64,000 bases of DNA. Origin: Pseudorasbora parva. Lineage: Eukaryota; Chordata; Actinopteri; Cypriniformes; Gobionidae. How positions within the stretch are numbered: the stretch's first letter is position 1; every line of letters starts with the position of its first letter. The notes under the pieces are model-generated. The model worked only from the letters and a program-made list of their open reading frames with translations. It was not told the origin of the DNA and made no database searches. The stretch spans positions 12,773,007 to 12,837,006 of the forward strand of contig NC_090180.1 of the NCBI RefSeq assembly GCF_024679245.1. The letters run 5' to 3'. Below are positions 31,745-45,899 of the stretch, in pieces. The position numbers and the translations under genes are program-made.

Positions 31745-31975
31745 GGTGCTCTGCAACTGGAACCTAGTGTAACCCCTCCTGTTTGAATCGCCCGCTCCAA
31801 GCATAACTCGAACCCGAGTCTGCTGGCATGAGAGTCAGGTCCTCTAACAAGAAGGCTTAAGGCTGCAACCTCTAGCGGTTGTCGCTAGAGTGTCTCTTGA
31901 GATCAGGGGACTGAAGTTTACTTGCACAGCAACTACTAGCTGGCCTCCGTTACACTAGCAATGTGCAGGGCTCGA
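31745..31975 (-). mobile_element. tRNA-like SINE copy, reverse strand
   Basis: On the minus strand it reads TGTAACGGAGGCCAGCTAG, then CCCCTGATCTCAAGAGAC, then CTTGTTAGAGGACCTGACTC, CTCATGCCAG and the B box GGTTCGAGTT. This matches in order the tandem units at 12817-13325 (TGTAACGGAGGCAAGCTAG, CCCATGCC). The run of AGAG-CTGACTCTCATG-GGTTCGA looks like a tRNA D arm, anticodon arm and T arm, so the family probably derives from a tRNA. Confidence 0.65.
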
Positions 31976-33035
31976 CAGGCCATCATAACTATACCAAACC
32001 TTTGGGCTGCAGCGTAGGGAGAAGGATAAAGCAATGCAAGCCAATCAGAATCCTCAAAATCGACAACAACAAATAGCACAAAACAACAGACATGACGCGA
32101 GGTTTGTTTGTATGGTTAGACAGTGAAGTGGAGTTAAAAGTGTGTGCACAAAAGTATAAATGAGTACCACCTTAACAGCAGAGGTGGACAAAATACACAA
32201 CTCTATTACTTGAGTAAAAGTACTACTGGTCAAATATTACTCCTAATAAAAACTGATTTTTACTCAAGTAAAAGTACAGGAGTATTTGTTTTCAAAAGTA
32301 CTTAAGTATCAAAAGTAAATTTCCTTTTTTTATGCCAATACATTATTTTATTATTGTTGTATAAATGCACGCTGTCATCATGGTTTAAGTCATTCAGTGA
32401 TGCTCCATCTGACAAACTAGCATACGACTAATTTAAACAAATTTACATACTTGTATATAAGTTACAAAGCTCTTTACAAAGCTTCTGTCACTTTAAGGCA
32501 GAATGCACGGATCCAATACACTGATACACATCTGATATTCTCCCAACTTTACTCTTTTCTTTCTCCCAGACATTAATATTTGTAATATTTTATAAGACAT
32601 GCACCAAGTGTATGCCAACTAAACTAATCTTAAATTTTTTATAAAAAAAAAAAACCTGAAACATACTTTCAAAGTATGGCTATGGGTGCACACACTTGTG
32701 CCTAGGAACCATCTTCTTCCATTTTGCTATGAACTGATCAGTGTTCAAAAAAAGTTGGGAAAATGTATATGACCCTATAAGAGTGATTCCTGATCTGCAA
32801 CAACAACAACAAAAAAACCTTTTGAAGAAGGAAAATATCCTCCTTCGACTTTCAGAGCTGCTACAGAAATGACTTTCAACCTATAGACATGTAGTGGAGT
32901 AAAAAAGTACGATATTTGTCTTTCAAATGTAGTGAAGTAAAGTCATATGTTTCCAGAAAAAAATAATACTCCAGTAAAGTACAGATACTCAAAAAGTGTA
33001 CTTAAGTACAGTACTCAAGTAAATGTACTGAGTTA

Positions 33036-34649
33036 GGGTGCGTTCACACTTGTCAGGTTTGGTAAAACGAACCCTGGTGCGATTGCTCGTTTAGTGCGGT
33101 TCATTTGAACATATGTGAACGCTGCCATCCGAACATTGTTGCATTTTTCAGATTTTTTGGTTCCTTTTCACACCACACTGATTGCTTTGGTCCGAACCAG
33201 TTGAAACGAACCAAAACGCAGGCACATGACAACATCCACATCACTCATTGGCCATGGCGTATTTCCTAAACTGCTTTTCGATTGGTCAGAATTTACGTGT
33301 GGGAAAATTCCAACAGTAGAGGCAAAGCCAGCAAACTATAATAACACTATGGAGAGACGACTGCGCGGGCCAGTTTTGTCCCTGGCCATAATCTACCACT
33401 GTGTGTATTTACCACAGTATGCAAACAAAACATTTCTATACTGAAGCGCGGATGCGACATGAAAACAACGTTCTAATGCACTGCAGACGGCGAGCGCACA
33501 TCACTCGTCACTTCAAGAGGAGGCGTGCATTAATTATTAACTCGACATGCTTCCATCTTCCGAAAATATTGCCAACGATCTATCAGGTAATAATATCATG
33601 CACACAATGTCAGCGCAGCTAACTACGGCAGCTGGTTCAGTCCAAAAACGATCAGTACTTTTGCAGTTGGTTCTGTTCGAGGTCGGATCACGTTCTCACC
33701 ACAAACAAACCGCTCCAGAGTTCGTTTGAAATCGTACCGAGACCACCTCTTCAAGGAGGTCTCGGTACGCTTGTTTGGTCCGCTTTTGGTGCGCACCCGA
33801 GTGCGATTGCTGCTTTCAGACCTGACCAAACGAACCGCACCAAAGAGGGAAACGAACTCTAGTACGATTCAACCGAACTAAATGAGGCAGGTGTGAAAGC
33901 ACCCTAAAAGGATGGGTCTCGGTCCGCTTCCAAATGAACTCTGGTGCGGTTCGATTGATATATGAACGCAACACGGACCAAAGACATGTAAACGGACCAA
34001 AAACCGGACGTAATGTCACAAGATGCGACGCATAGTCAGCTGATTTGACGACGCGGAAAGATCGGTGTATCCAAAATGAATAACTTTAACGTTAGAGGGC
34101 AAACGTGGAGCAACGAGGAGGTGCCTAATCAATATTTGGTCAGACGAGCATGTTTCGAAAATGCTAGACAAAACGCACAAAAAGCATACCTGGTTCTTCT
34201 CATCAAAGGACCTGTGTTGCCCATTATTAGCAGGTACAGACGACAGAACGGCCATCTCTTTTGCATAAGGGACGCCCGACTCTTTTCTGCACAACGGAGG
34301 AAATACTGCTGCTGTTTTGAATGTTTTGAACATTTATTGAGCTCTTCATGAGTTATCAGCGGGTAAAAATAATGCCATATGTACATGCGTAAAATGACCG
34401 CGTTTAATCCAGCATACAGCATTGTTTTGAATGTTCGGTAAGCAAGCTCCTACGTCATATAAGCCGACCAATCAGGTTGTTACCGTCTCCCTATGCCTTT
34501 GGTTCGGTAACTTTAGGTTCGCTGTTAAAAATGCCAGTGTGAACGCTAACCGTATGGTTCACACTGGCATTTTTACATTTGTTTTGTTTTTGTTTTTTGG
34601 TCCGGACCAAACGAACCAAACGAACCGAACTACAAGGGTGAACGCACCC
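33036..34649 (+). mobile_element. PIF/Harbinger-like element with TTA duplication
   Basis: It begins GGGTGCGTTCACACTTG and ends CAAGGGTGAACGCACCC, flanked on each side by TTA (33033-33035 and 34650-34652), the 3-base target duplication of PIF/Harbinger. An internal copy of the end, CAGGTGTGAAAGCACCC at 33889-33905, suggests that it is composite: two related elements joined. It carries a Myb/SANT-like start at 34076. Other internal hairpins are CGTACCGAGACC with GGTCTCGGTACG (33732-33772) and AAAATGCCAGTGTGAACG with GGTTCACACTGGCATTTT (34528-34575). Confidence 0.8.
34076..34200 (+). pseudogene. Myb/SANT-like protein start of Harbinger type, frameshifted
   Basis: The ATG frame reads MNNFNVRGQTWSNEEV. 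Changing frame by one position just after EEV gives CLINIWSDEHVSKMLDKTHK. Together these form the first two helices of the Myb/SANT-like DNA-binding partner of Harbinger transposase. One frameshift separates them, and the rest is not readable. It lies inside the Harbinger element with TTA duplications, which supports the call. Confidence 0.65.
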
Positions 34650-34673
34650 TTACTGTCCACCTCTGCTTGACAG

Positions 34674-35975
34674 CATCCATGATCAAACAAACTCTAAACA
34701 CAGGGCGCTCACATGACGTAAGCATTTTCTGGCGCATAATGTGACGCTTGAGAACCTAAAAACCTGTTTCTCCTAACTCCTAGTTTTTAGAAATAATCGT
34801 TTTCTGGGATTAAAATGGCATTTTCGTGTAAATTACAGGCCAAAACGCAGGGAAATATCTGCATTTTTCCATCGTGTAAACGGGGTCTAAGTTATATTTA
34901 GCAGTATAAACAAAGAATTATATTAGGCTAAGTAGAGATTCAAAACAAAGCTATACAGAGCTCCAAATGCAAACCACTCAGCAGCGAGGCGGACAGAAAC
35001 CAGAAACCTGAAGTGTGTCTGCCTAATGGCCAGAGAAGCAGTCTCAGGAAAATGAAAACTGACATTATAACAGATGACAATTCCCTGGAAACAGGTATGA
35101 CACTTGACCAGTTCACATGACACATTCAATTTGACCTGAAAAAATATTAATAGCAATCTGTAGTGCTTTCAAGATGCCCACTCGTTTTCCTGCTTTCCCC
35201 CTTTCCATATTTAATCACCAACTAACATAAGTTCACCAATTGAAAAAGCTTTCATAACATTGTTGTTCATAGTATAAAACTGTGGACGATGATGCATCTC
35301 ATCTTCATTTATCATTTATATATCTGCTAATCCAAGATGTTAGGGCTAATTAAAGAGCTTTGCAACAGTTTGGGAATAAAAGTACCAACAGAGCCATTTG
35401 ATTCTGTGGATTCAGCAATCCAGATATCATGCACAAATGAAAACAGTGCCTTTAACACACAGTGCTCATAGCAATGTGCTGCATTAATCAGGAGATCAAT
35501 AGTGCTGTCGATCTGCGGCTTTGAAAGGGCTGTTGAAGACCTCAGTGGCACTAGACCAGAAAACTACCATCTCATTGGTAGAGCAGTCTGACATGGTCTT
35601 TAGCTTTTTGCTTTATTTTCATTTATCTGCAATATTGACTTAGTTTTGTTCCACTAAATTTTTAGTTAGCCATATGATTCATTTTTAAGTTTGTCTTGAA
35701 ATGGTAACTCTGAATGTGCATTGCCAAGTAAAATACAGAACTCTCTTCAGACAACAAACAAAGAAAAAGTTTATGAATATCCGATTATGTTGTGAACAAA
35801 AAGAATCAAGTTTCCGGGTCCAAACCAATACTCATTTTCATCTCAACAGCGTTTATGAGCACTGTTTATTTATATCACACATTTAAGCTAATCTTTTAAA
35901 ATCTTGCAGTGTACACTAAAGGCTTATGGCATCTCAGATACCAATATTTTAATGATTCATAAAAGACAAATCACT
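34674..35975. other. Non-coding stretch with a single-copy looking block
   Basis: GTGTAAACGGGGTCTAAG near 34874 looks like the end of a MITE. Positions 35330-35560 are non-repetitive and include GGGCTAATTAAAGAGC. No gene is seen. Confidence 0.4.
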
Positions 35976-36058
35976 AAAAAAAAAATCCTTATCCTAACCT
36001 TTATCTCCACACGGAGAGCTTTCGGTATGGAGATAACGGTTAGGATCAGTATTTTTTT
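35976..36058. repeat. Small hairpin with about 30-base arms
   Basis: The left arm contains ATCCTTATCCTAACC and TTTATCTCC; the right arm contains GGAGATAACGGTTAGGATCA and GTATTTTTTT. They pair with three or four mismatches around a loop near ACGGAGAGCTTTCG. The shape is like a miRNA precursor, but it could equally be a tiny MITE. Confidence 0.5.
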
Positions 36059-36199
36059 GGTATTGCAGCACACTGAGTGTGTATTAGCACTGTTTGTTGT
36101 TTGATTTTGCTCTTAAAGCTCCTAAAAGGGGGTTTAAAGGGACATGAGAGAGAAAAAAGGGACATTGATAGAAAAATGTGATAGGCCTATTTCTGTAAC

Positions 36200-36570
36200 C
36201 TGACAGGGTTGGGTGAAGGATAAGGCAAATACTGAGATGCAGAGAAATGGCTTTTGACAAAATAAAATAAAATAAGACAAACAAAAACTACCCCACTGGA
36301 GGAAAACAAGACTGGAATCTGGAAGAGGCAGGACTGGGCACGGTAGGATCAGGCAGGACTGGGCATGTTAGGATCAAGCAGGGCTGGACATGAATGGTAC
36401 ATAAATCGACAAAATGGCATAGGACTGAGACACAAGGATAATAAATAGGGAGAGCAAACAAAGCTGGTAACGAGGGAGGACAGGTTAAATTAACCAATAA
36501 TCAGATAACAAGGGCGGGGTTAGGACAATAGACAGCTGAGATCACATGGTGCAAAGAAACAAACATGACA
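36200..36570 (-). repeat. Dispersed repeat with a 25-bp minisatellite core
   Basis: Positions 36327-36395 hold almost three copies of a 25-base unit (GGCAGGACTGGGCACGGTAG and so on). The part at 36440-36570, read in reverse, begins GTCATGTTTGTTTCTTTGCA and resembles 18965-19160. The family is not identified. Confidence 0.4.
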
Positions 36571-36756
36571 GACTTCAAGTCGAACGATTTCTGCCTCCCG
36601 TAGTGATGCTCGCACTGTTTGCATACTTTATTAAAGATTCGAAATAAATGCAATAATTGTCAAATTTCAGAGACATTATTGTCATGCAATACCTTATGCT
36701 TCTGTTTGTACAAGAATAAAGGTCAACATAAGCCATACTATCAGTGAAGGGGGGTC

Positions 36757-36845
36757 TAAGGCCCAGTCCACACGGAGACGCATTTAGCTGTATACGTATA
36801 CATTTGTACCACATCAGCGTTTCGTCCACACGGATCCGGTGTTTC
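36757..36845. mobile_element. MITE fragment, TAAGGCCCAGTCCACACGG end
   Basis: TAAGGCCCAGTCCACACGGA is followed by GACGCATTTAGCTGTA and GCGTTTCGTCCACACGGATC. The repeat of TCCACACGG is typical of this class of cyprinid MITE. It truncates the left end of the foldback that follows. Confidence 0.5.
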
Positions 36846-37276
36846 AGAAGCATGAGAAAATTCTCTCATTAATTACTTACCCTAATGTCGTTCGACACCT
36901 CCGTTCATCTTCGGAACACAAATAAAGATATTTTTGTTGAAATCCCATGGCTCAATTGACACCAATGTCATTTCCTCTCTCAAGACCCATAAAAGGCACT
37001 AAAGACGTTGTTACAAGGCCCATCTCACTACAGTGGTTCTACAATAATTTTATGAAGTGACGAGAATAGTTTTTGTGCGCAAAAAAACACACGAAATAAT
37101 GACTTATATAGTGATGGGCCGATTTCAAAACAAAGTGATTTCAGCAGTTTGACACGTGATCCGAATCATTAATCAATATGCTGATTCATAACCGTTCTAA
37201 AATTTGTTTTGAAATTGGCCCATCACTATATAAATCGTAATTTCAGGGGGTTTTGCGTAAAAAAAAAAAAAAAAAA

Positions 37277-38085
37277 GGTCTGGCAATTCGGTCTGGCCTT
37301 GCTCCATAGAGGAGTAATTATCCCCGAACAGAAATTGTTCGGACCAATGAAATCATCAGGGCGGGCTTTAGACGATGACGGACAGATGATCAGCAGGAAC
37401 ATAATCATGCACGTCATCAAAGGGGCTTGGATTATATTTACTCGAATCCTAAACAGAGAGCTTGTTTGTATATGCATTCACCTTCATAATTTCTCTCAAA
37501 GATGATGATCATGTTGGGTAAGTACTCTGTGTATCAATAAATTCTTTTATTTTTTTACAACACCGGCAAATATCGTTTATTCCAGCGCGTGTGCAGACAG
37601 GGTTGCCAAGTTTTTACAACAAAACCCGCCAACTACTAGCCCTAAACAATAGCTTCTCGTGGGGTTCTCCGTGGGAAAAATGGTGTTTGGGGGGTAAAAT
37701 GTGTGTTATTTTGGCAAGGTTGCCTGCTAAAATTCGCACTTATGGGTCTATATCACATAATAGACGCTGCCTTCAACCCTTGGACATAGTTACATAACCG
37801 CGGAAAAAAACGCGTACTTGGCAACACAGTGCATTTGAGCTCTGTCTGTTGACATTTGACAATGCGTCACTTCGTTGCTCTGATTGGTTTGCTCCATAGG
37901 GCTGCAATTATGAGGCGTGTTTCATCCGAACCAGGAAAGACATCAATTGGATAGACCTATAAAGGTCTCTCCAATTGATGTCTTTCCTGGTTCGGTTGAA
38001 ACACGCCTCATAATCACAGCCCAATGGAGCGGTTTCAGACTCATATTCTGACTAGAATTGAGTATGACCACGTCAGGCTAACTGT
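37277..38085. mobile_element. TAGCCTG-family element inside a foldback
   Basis: It matches 47821-48330 over AGTTCGGTCTGGCCTTGC-like DNA, GACCAATGAAATCATC, GGGTTGCCAAGTTTTTAC and AAACCCGCCAACTACTAGCC. The right end reads CACGTCAGGCTA. The left terminus is lost next to a run of 18 A (37259-37276). It includes the 140-bp palindrome at 37891-38030. Confidence 0.7.
37891..38030. repeat. 140-bp near-perfect palindrome
   Basis: From GCTCCATAGGGCTGCAATTA the sequence runs through GACATCAATTGGATAGACC, turns within a few bases, and returns as GGTCTCTCCAATTGATGTC to TAATCACAGCCCAATGGAGC. The arms are about 67 bases with only a few mismatches and almost no loop. The family copy at 17155-17225 has only a single arm, so the palindrome arose later. 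Confidence 0.9.
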
Positions 38086-38318
38086 AGTGAGATGGACTTT
38101 GTAACGACGTCTTTAGTGCCTTTTATGAGTCTTGAGAGAGGAAATGACATTGGTGTCAATGAAGGCCTTTCTGAGCCATCGGAAATCTTCGTTTATGTTC
38201 CGAAGATGAACGGAGGTCTTACGGGTGTCAAACGACATTAGGGTAAGTAATTATTGAGAGAATTTTCATTTTTGGGTAAACTAACCCTTTAAGGGATACA
38301 ACTATGGGCACTGGGCCA

Positions 38319-38830
38319 TAGCCTACCTGTCAAGTATCCCATTTTGGCCGTGACAGTCCCATATTTTACCATACTTTCCCACCGTCCTCCCGTATTAGTG
38401 TTTTCCTGTAAATATCCCGTATTTTAACCTGCGTTATTAAAAAAGAATAATACCGGAGGGAAAAAAACAAAAACATTTCCAGTCTGAGCTCTGTAACTAA
38501 CCTCGCGATAACTGCCATCTGCAGTAGCCTACAGTACTGTAGGTTACTGTTATCGCGAGGTTAGTGTGTGAGGTCAGATGAAGAGTGACAACGCGGAAAA
38601 AAATAAATAAAAATAGAGACGGATGATTGACGTAAGACGGAAGGCACTCCTGCCAAAAAAAAAAAAAAAAACCCCTCATGTAAATACTATGATCAATGGG
38701 ACAGCGAATTTAATTTCTCTGAAGAGGAGCAGGTGGGAGACAGTCAAGCGTTTTGTAAGTTTTGTAACTGCGACTTTTGTAACTGAGCATCTCACATCCG
38801 CGATAGCAGAAGTTATTTTAAAGTGACAGT
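38319..38830 (+). mobile_element. hAT-like element remnant
   Basis: It starts TAGCCTACCTGTCAAGTATC, CCATTTTGGCCGTGACAGTC and CCGTATTTTAACCTGC, the left end of a common fish hAT family. The hairpin CTAACCTCGCGATAAC with GTTATCGCGAGGTTAG (38501-38566) and A runs follow. A short zinc-finger-like frame lies near the right side. No right terminus was recognised. Confidence 0.5.
38694..38783 (+). pseudogene. BED-like finger start of a hAT transposase
   Basis: The frame reads QWDSEFNFSEEEQVGDSQAF, then CKFCNCDF and after two residues a stop. The W-aromatic lead followed by CxxC fits the first half of a transposase zinc finger; the His half is not readable after the stop. The call rests on a short stretch and on its position within a hAT-like element. 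Confidence 0.45.
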
Positions 38831-40732
<1,902 letters not shown>

Positions 40733-40740
40733 TACATTCA

Positions 40741-40780
40741 TACAGTGGGGCAAAAAAGTAGTCAGCCACCAATTGTGCAT
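40741..40780. mobile_element. Short Tc1/mariner-like terminal scrap
   Basis: TACAGTGGGGCAAAAAAGTA followed by GTCAGCCACCAATTGTGCA is, from memory, the left end of a widespread fish Tc1-like element. Only 40 bases are left. Confidence 0.5.
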
Positions 40781-40808
40781 ATGTAAATCCTAATATTATA
40801 ACTCTGTC

Positions 40809-40955
40809 CAGGGGCGTGGGACTGGGGGGATAAAGGGTACTGAGTAACCAGGGCCCAAGGCAGGGAAGTCCGTTTTCTATGCATACACATACATGGTACG
40901 GGGGCCCAGCAAGATGGTTTGTACCCAGGGCCCAAAATTTGGTGCTACGCCCCTG
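40809..40955. mobile_element. 147-bp hAT-type MITE with 8-bp duplication
   Basis: Ends CAGGGGCGTGGG and GCTACGCCCCTG are inverted. The 8 bases ACTCTGTC occur at 40801-40808 and 40956-40963. Inner inverted blocks centre on GGGCCCAAGG and CCAGGGCCC. It is far too short to encode anything. Confidence 0.9.
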
Positions 40956-41219
40956 ACTCTGTCCAAATATATAGTTACAAATTTAGTTAAAAGTAAATTA
41001 ATTCACCCAGATGAACAGATCGAGACAATAATTTTAATCTTGCTGTCAGATTGTAATTTCACAAACAACGCGAGTGAATCAGTGCAACTGCATGTTCTCT
41101 TTCTCTCGTAGTTCAGTGTTCAGGCATAATGAGTCGTATGTAAAGCACACTCTAGCATATTTGGATGCTACTTGAGAAAAAGGATCCACCACCTGCAGTT
41201 GAATTTTATATTGACTTTA

Positions 41220-41360
41220 TTATTGACTTTATCTCACAATTCTGATTCTGAGAGATATAAACTGGTAATTGTCAGACATAATTTAAGATGTAAACTTACA
41301 ATTGTGAGGGGAAAAATGCCAGAATTGTGAGATAAATGTCTTTGAGATAAAACATCTTTA
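41220..41360. repeat. Diverged TTGTGAGATA-type repeat array
   Basis: Motifs such as TTATCTCACAATTCTGA and CCAGAATTGTGAGATAAA occur in both directions. They resemble the internal repeats of the element at 44364-44674. Confidence 0.5.
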
Positions 41361-41548
41361 ATTTATGTATTTTGTTTGTTCTGTAATGAAACCAATACCT
41401 TCAAGTTCACTGAGGTCACAAAATCCTTGCCAGTTATGCTAATCATGTGCTAAAATTCAAGCCCTAAGTAGACAATATTCAGATTCAAAGTTATAACTAT
41501 ATATATTCAGATTTACATGGCTTATAAATATTCAGATTTGTATGTATT

Positions 41549-41852
41549 AGTGCTGTCAAATCAATTAATCGCATCCAAAATAAAATGTTGTGTACATAAT
41601 ATACACCATGTGTGTATTGTGTATAATTATTATGTAAACACCCACACACATTCAAGTATATATTTAAGATAAATGTCTTATTAATATATTATATAATTAA
41701 AATGCTAAATATATATATACAGTAGGCCTAAATACATGCAAATATTTCTTAAATAGATAGATGTATGTGTGTGTATTCAAATATCCATAATTATTATAAG
41801 TTTTATTTTGGATGTGATTAATCCCGATTAACGATTAATCGATTTGACCGAT
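41549..41852. mobile_element. hAT-like MITE, TAGTGCTGTCAAATC ends
   Basis: The left end is TAGTGCTGTCAAATCAATTA and the right end is GATTAACGATTAATCGATTTGAC-type sequence, inverted. Between them are GCATCCAAAATAAAATGTTG and its mirror TTATTTTGGATGTG, plus TATAATTATTATGTAAACA. A partial relative lies at 47530-47655. Confidence 0.75.
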
Positions 41853-41889
41853 GTAAATGTATATATTCACGATTTACAGATAATTACAT

Positions 41890-41906
41890 GTACAAAAGTA
41901 CACAAA

Positions 41907-41998
<92 letters not shown>

Positions 41999-42027
41999 TT
42001 TGTGTACTTTTGTACTTTGTGTACTTT

Positions 42028-42083
<56 letters not shown>
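41890..42083. repeat. Two (AT)n tracts framed by inverted 17-mers
   Basis: TACAAAAGTACACAAAG (41890-41907) precedes an AT run at 41908-41997. The run is followed by the inverse CTTTGTGTACTTTTGTA, then a second copy of that block, then another AT run at 42030-42083. The arrangement can extrude a long cruciform. The Tyr-Ile open frames here are artefacts. Confidence 0.95.
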
Positions 42084-44354
<2,271 letters not shown>

Positions 44355-44363
44355 TGTTTTACC

Positions 44364-44674
44364 AGAAGACTGTTTCCGCCACTAAAAAAATAAAACGAGT
44401 AATTGCGACTTTTTATCTCACAATTCTGACTTTTTTCTCACAATTGCGAGTTGTAAAATCAAACTTTATTTCTCAGTCAGAATTGGGACTTTATATCACG
44501 CAATTGTGCGTTTATATATCCGATATCTGACTTTATATCACATCATTGTGACTTTAGCAATTGCAAGTTTATATTTCAGGATTGGGACTTTATAACTCAG
44601 AAAAAAAAATTGAGATAAAAAGTCTCAATTACTCTATTTATTTTTTTATTTAGTGGGGAAAACAGGCTTCCATA
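44364..44674. mobile_element. MITE built from short internal repeats
   Basis: The left side GACTGTTTCCGCCACTAAAA is mirrored by TTTAGTGGGGAAAACAGGCT on the right. The body is a series of degenerate units of roughly 25-30 bases, such as TTGCGACTTTTTATCTCACA, ATTCTGACTTTTTTCTCACA and ATTGGGACTTTATATCACGC. No coding sequence. Confidence 0.7.
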
Positions 44675-45899
44675 GCAATTTGTTATCCACAATCATGATT
44701 AATTTAGTCCACAAGTAATAAGTATCCCATAATGAACACTCGAAAGTGAAGTATTTGGCTGCTCATGTGATCTCAACATGGCTGCCCTCATCAGGTGACC
44801 TGCTCCATGTAAAATAAAATGGCTTTATTGGGCTGGAGTTTTCATTTTATTTGTTTTATTTATTAAACATTTCTAATGAGCAGGGAATACAAAGTGTAAA
44901 CCTAACCCTGAAACATCAACTATATGCAGGCATCCAGATTCAGAAAGAAGAGAAATAAACAGATTAAAAGGCAACAACAAGCAAAATCATCGAACATATC
45001 CATGTACATCTTACACTGTGATTTTGGCTTAGGGAGCACCGGCCCCATTCAATCACAGACAAAAGCACCAGAATGAGAAACAAGGCACGTCCGGCAGATC
45101 ACAGGAGTCAGTGGTATCAAAGAGGTAAAAATCTGAGCCGCTTAAGTCTGTGATGGTGAGGCCAGATAAAAGTCACTTTCATCAGGGCCAATTAAAAAAA
45201 AGACAGGGCCACTGTTCTGGGACCCTCTTAACTTAATGGAGTATTTTCATACTCCTAATATCCGTGCAAGTTCAAAGGCTTTGCCTCACATCTCCATCTC
45301 AGCTTTTAGAGACGATCTATAGAGGCAACAGGAAAAACAACCCAATCTACAACCAAAAGGTCAACCTTGTGCATTTCTTTTAAAGCAGAAGCACCATGCC
45401 AGTGCATCTGGAATGCAACTTTTACCAGAAAGACTGGCAGATGAAAGTTTAAATGGTATTTATTCCATAACAGTATGATTGTAAGCTATGATTCATGTCT
45501 AGTTATGGGAAAAGATCTTTTGCGTAGGCACCGTCCTTGCTGGGAGATGCAAATTCAACTGGTCCTCCCTATTCCCAACGGATAGACAGGGACCAACCAG
45601 GTTGGGGTGGGGAGGATGGAGGGGAACGCATAGAACGTTTCTATGCAACATTTTATAAACGGAAAAGAATCCGGCTAGGACTCAGGCAGAAATCACGTTC
45701 ATGGATGTGGTTATTAATGTTACTGTATTATGAAGCAGAGCTGAAGTGATTTTGGGACTTTTATTATGACGGGACGTAGTCGCGGGCACCATTTCCGCTT
45801 TTCCGGTCATGAGTATAAGGTAACACAGCTCTTTTTATCATATTCGATACATTGAAGTGTGTTTAAAATGACATTATGACGTTACTCTGTGAGTTCGCT
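44675..45899. other. Non-coding stretch, nothing certain
   Basis: The part at 45500-45899, with GAGGATGGAGGGGAACGCA and GACGGGACGTAGTCGCGGG, may belong to the element that follows, but I see no terminus. Confidence 0.35.

Larger units (their letters stand above)
32179..34665. mobile_element. hAT-type element carrying a Harbinger insert
   Basis: The left end CAGAGGTGGACAAAATACAC and the right end CTGTCCACCTCTG are inverted. Flanks are CTTAACAG (32171-32178) and CTTGACAG (34666-34673), an 8-base duplication with one change. Inside, TTACTTGAGTAAAAGTACTA on the left is mirrored by AGTACTCAAGTAAATGTACT near 33010-33030. The PIF/Harbinger element at 33036-34649 sits 13 bases from the right end. 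Without it the hAT would be about 870 bp and non-coding. Confidence 0.85.
36855..38292. mobile_element. Foldback MITE interrupted by another element
   Basis: Left-arm blocks TTACTTACCCTAATGTCGTT, ACCTCCGTTCATCTTCGGAA and AAAGGCACTAAAGACGT are mirrored by right-arm blocks ACGTCTTTAGTGCCTTTT, TTCCGAAGATGAACGGAGGT and CGACATTAGGGTAAGTAA. The right end is ACTAACCCTTTAA. The interior of this hairpin is occupied by the element at 37277-38085, which explains the 1.4-kb length. Confidence 0.8.

Noticed and set aside
31790..31880. tRNA-like segment on the minus strand considered as a real tRNA gene
   Set aside because: The acceptor stem does not close and the same sequence family recurs at 12.8-13.3 kb, so it is a SINE.
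33623..34019. Overlapping minus-strand frames rich in Arg/Thr
   Set aside because: They lie in the repetitive terminal regions of the Harbinger element (GGTTCG/CGAACC motifs) and carry no domain.
45537..45749. 70-codon frame considered as a small gene
   Set aside because: It appears to be part of a composite MITE and has no recognisable domain.
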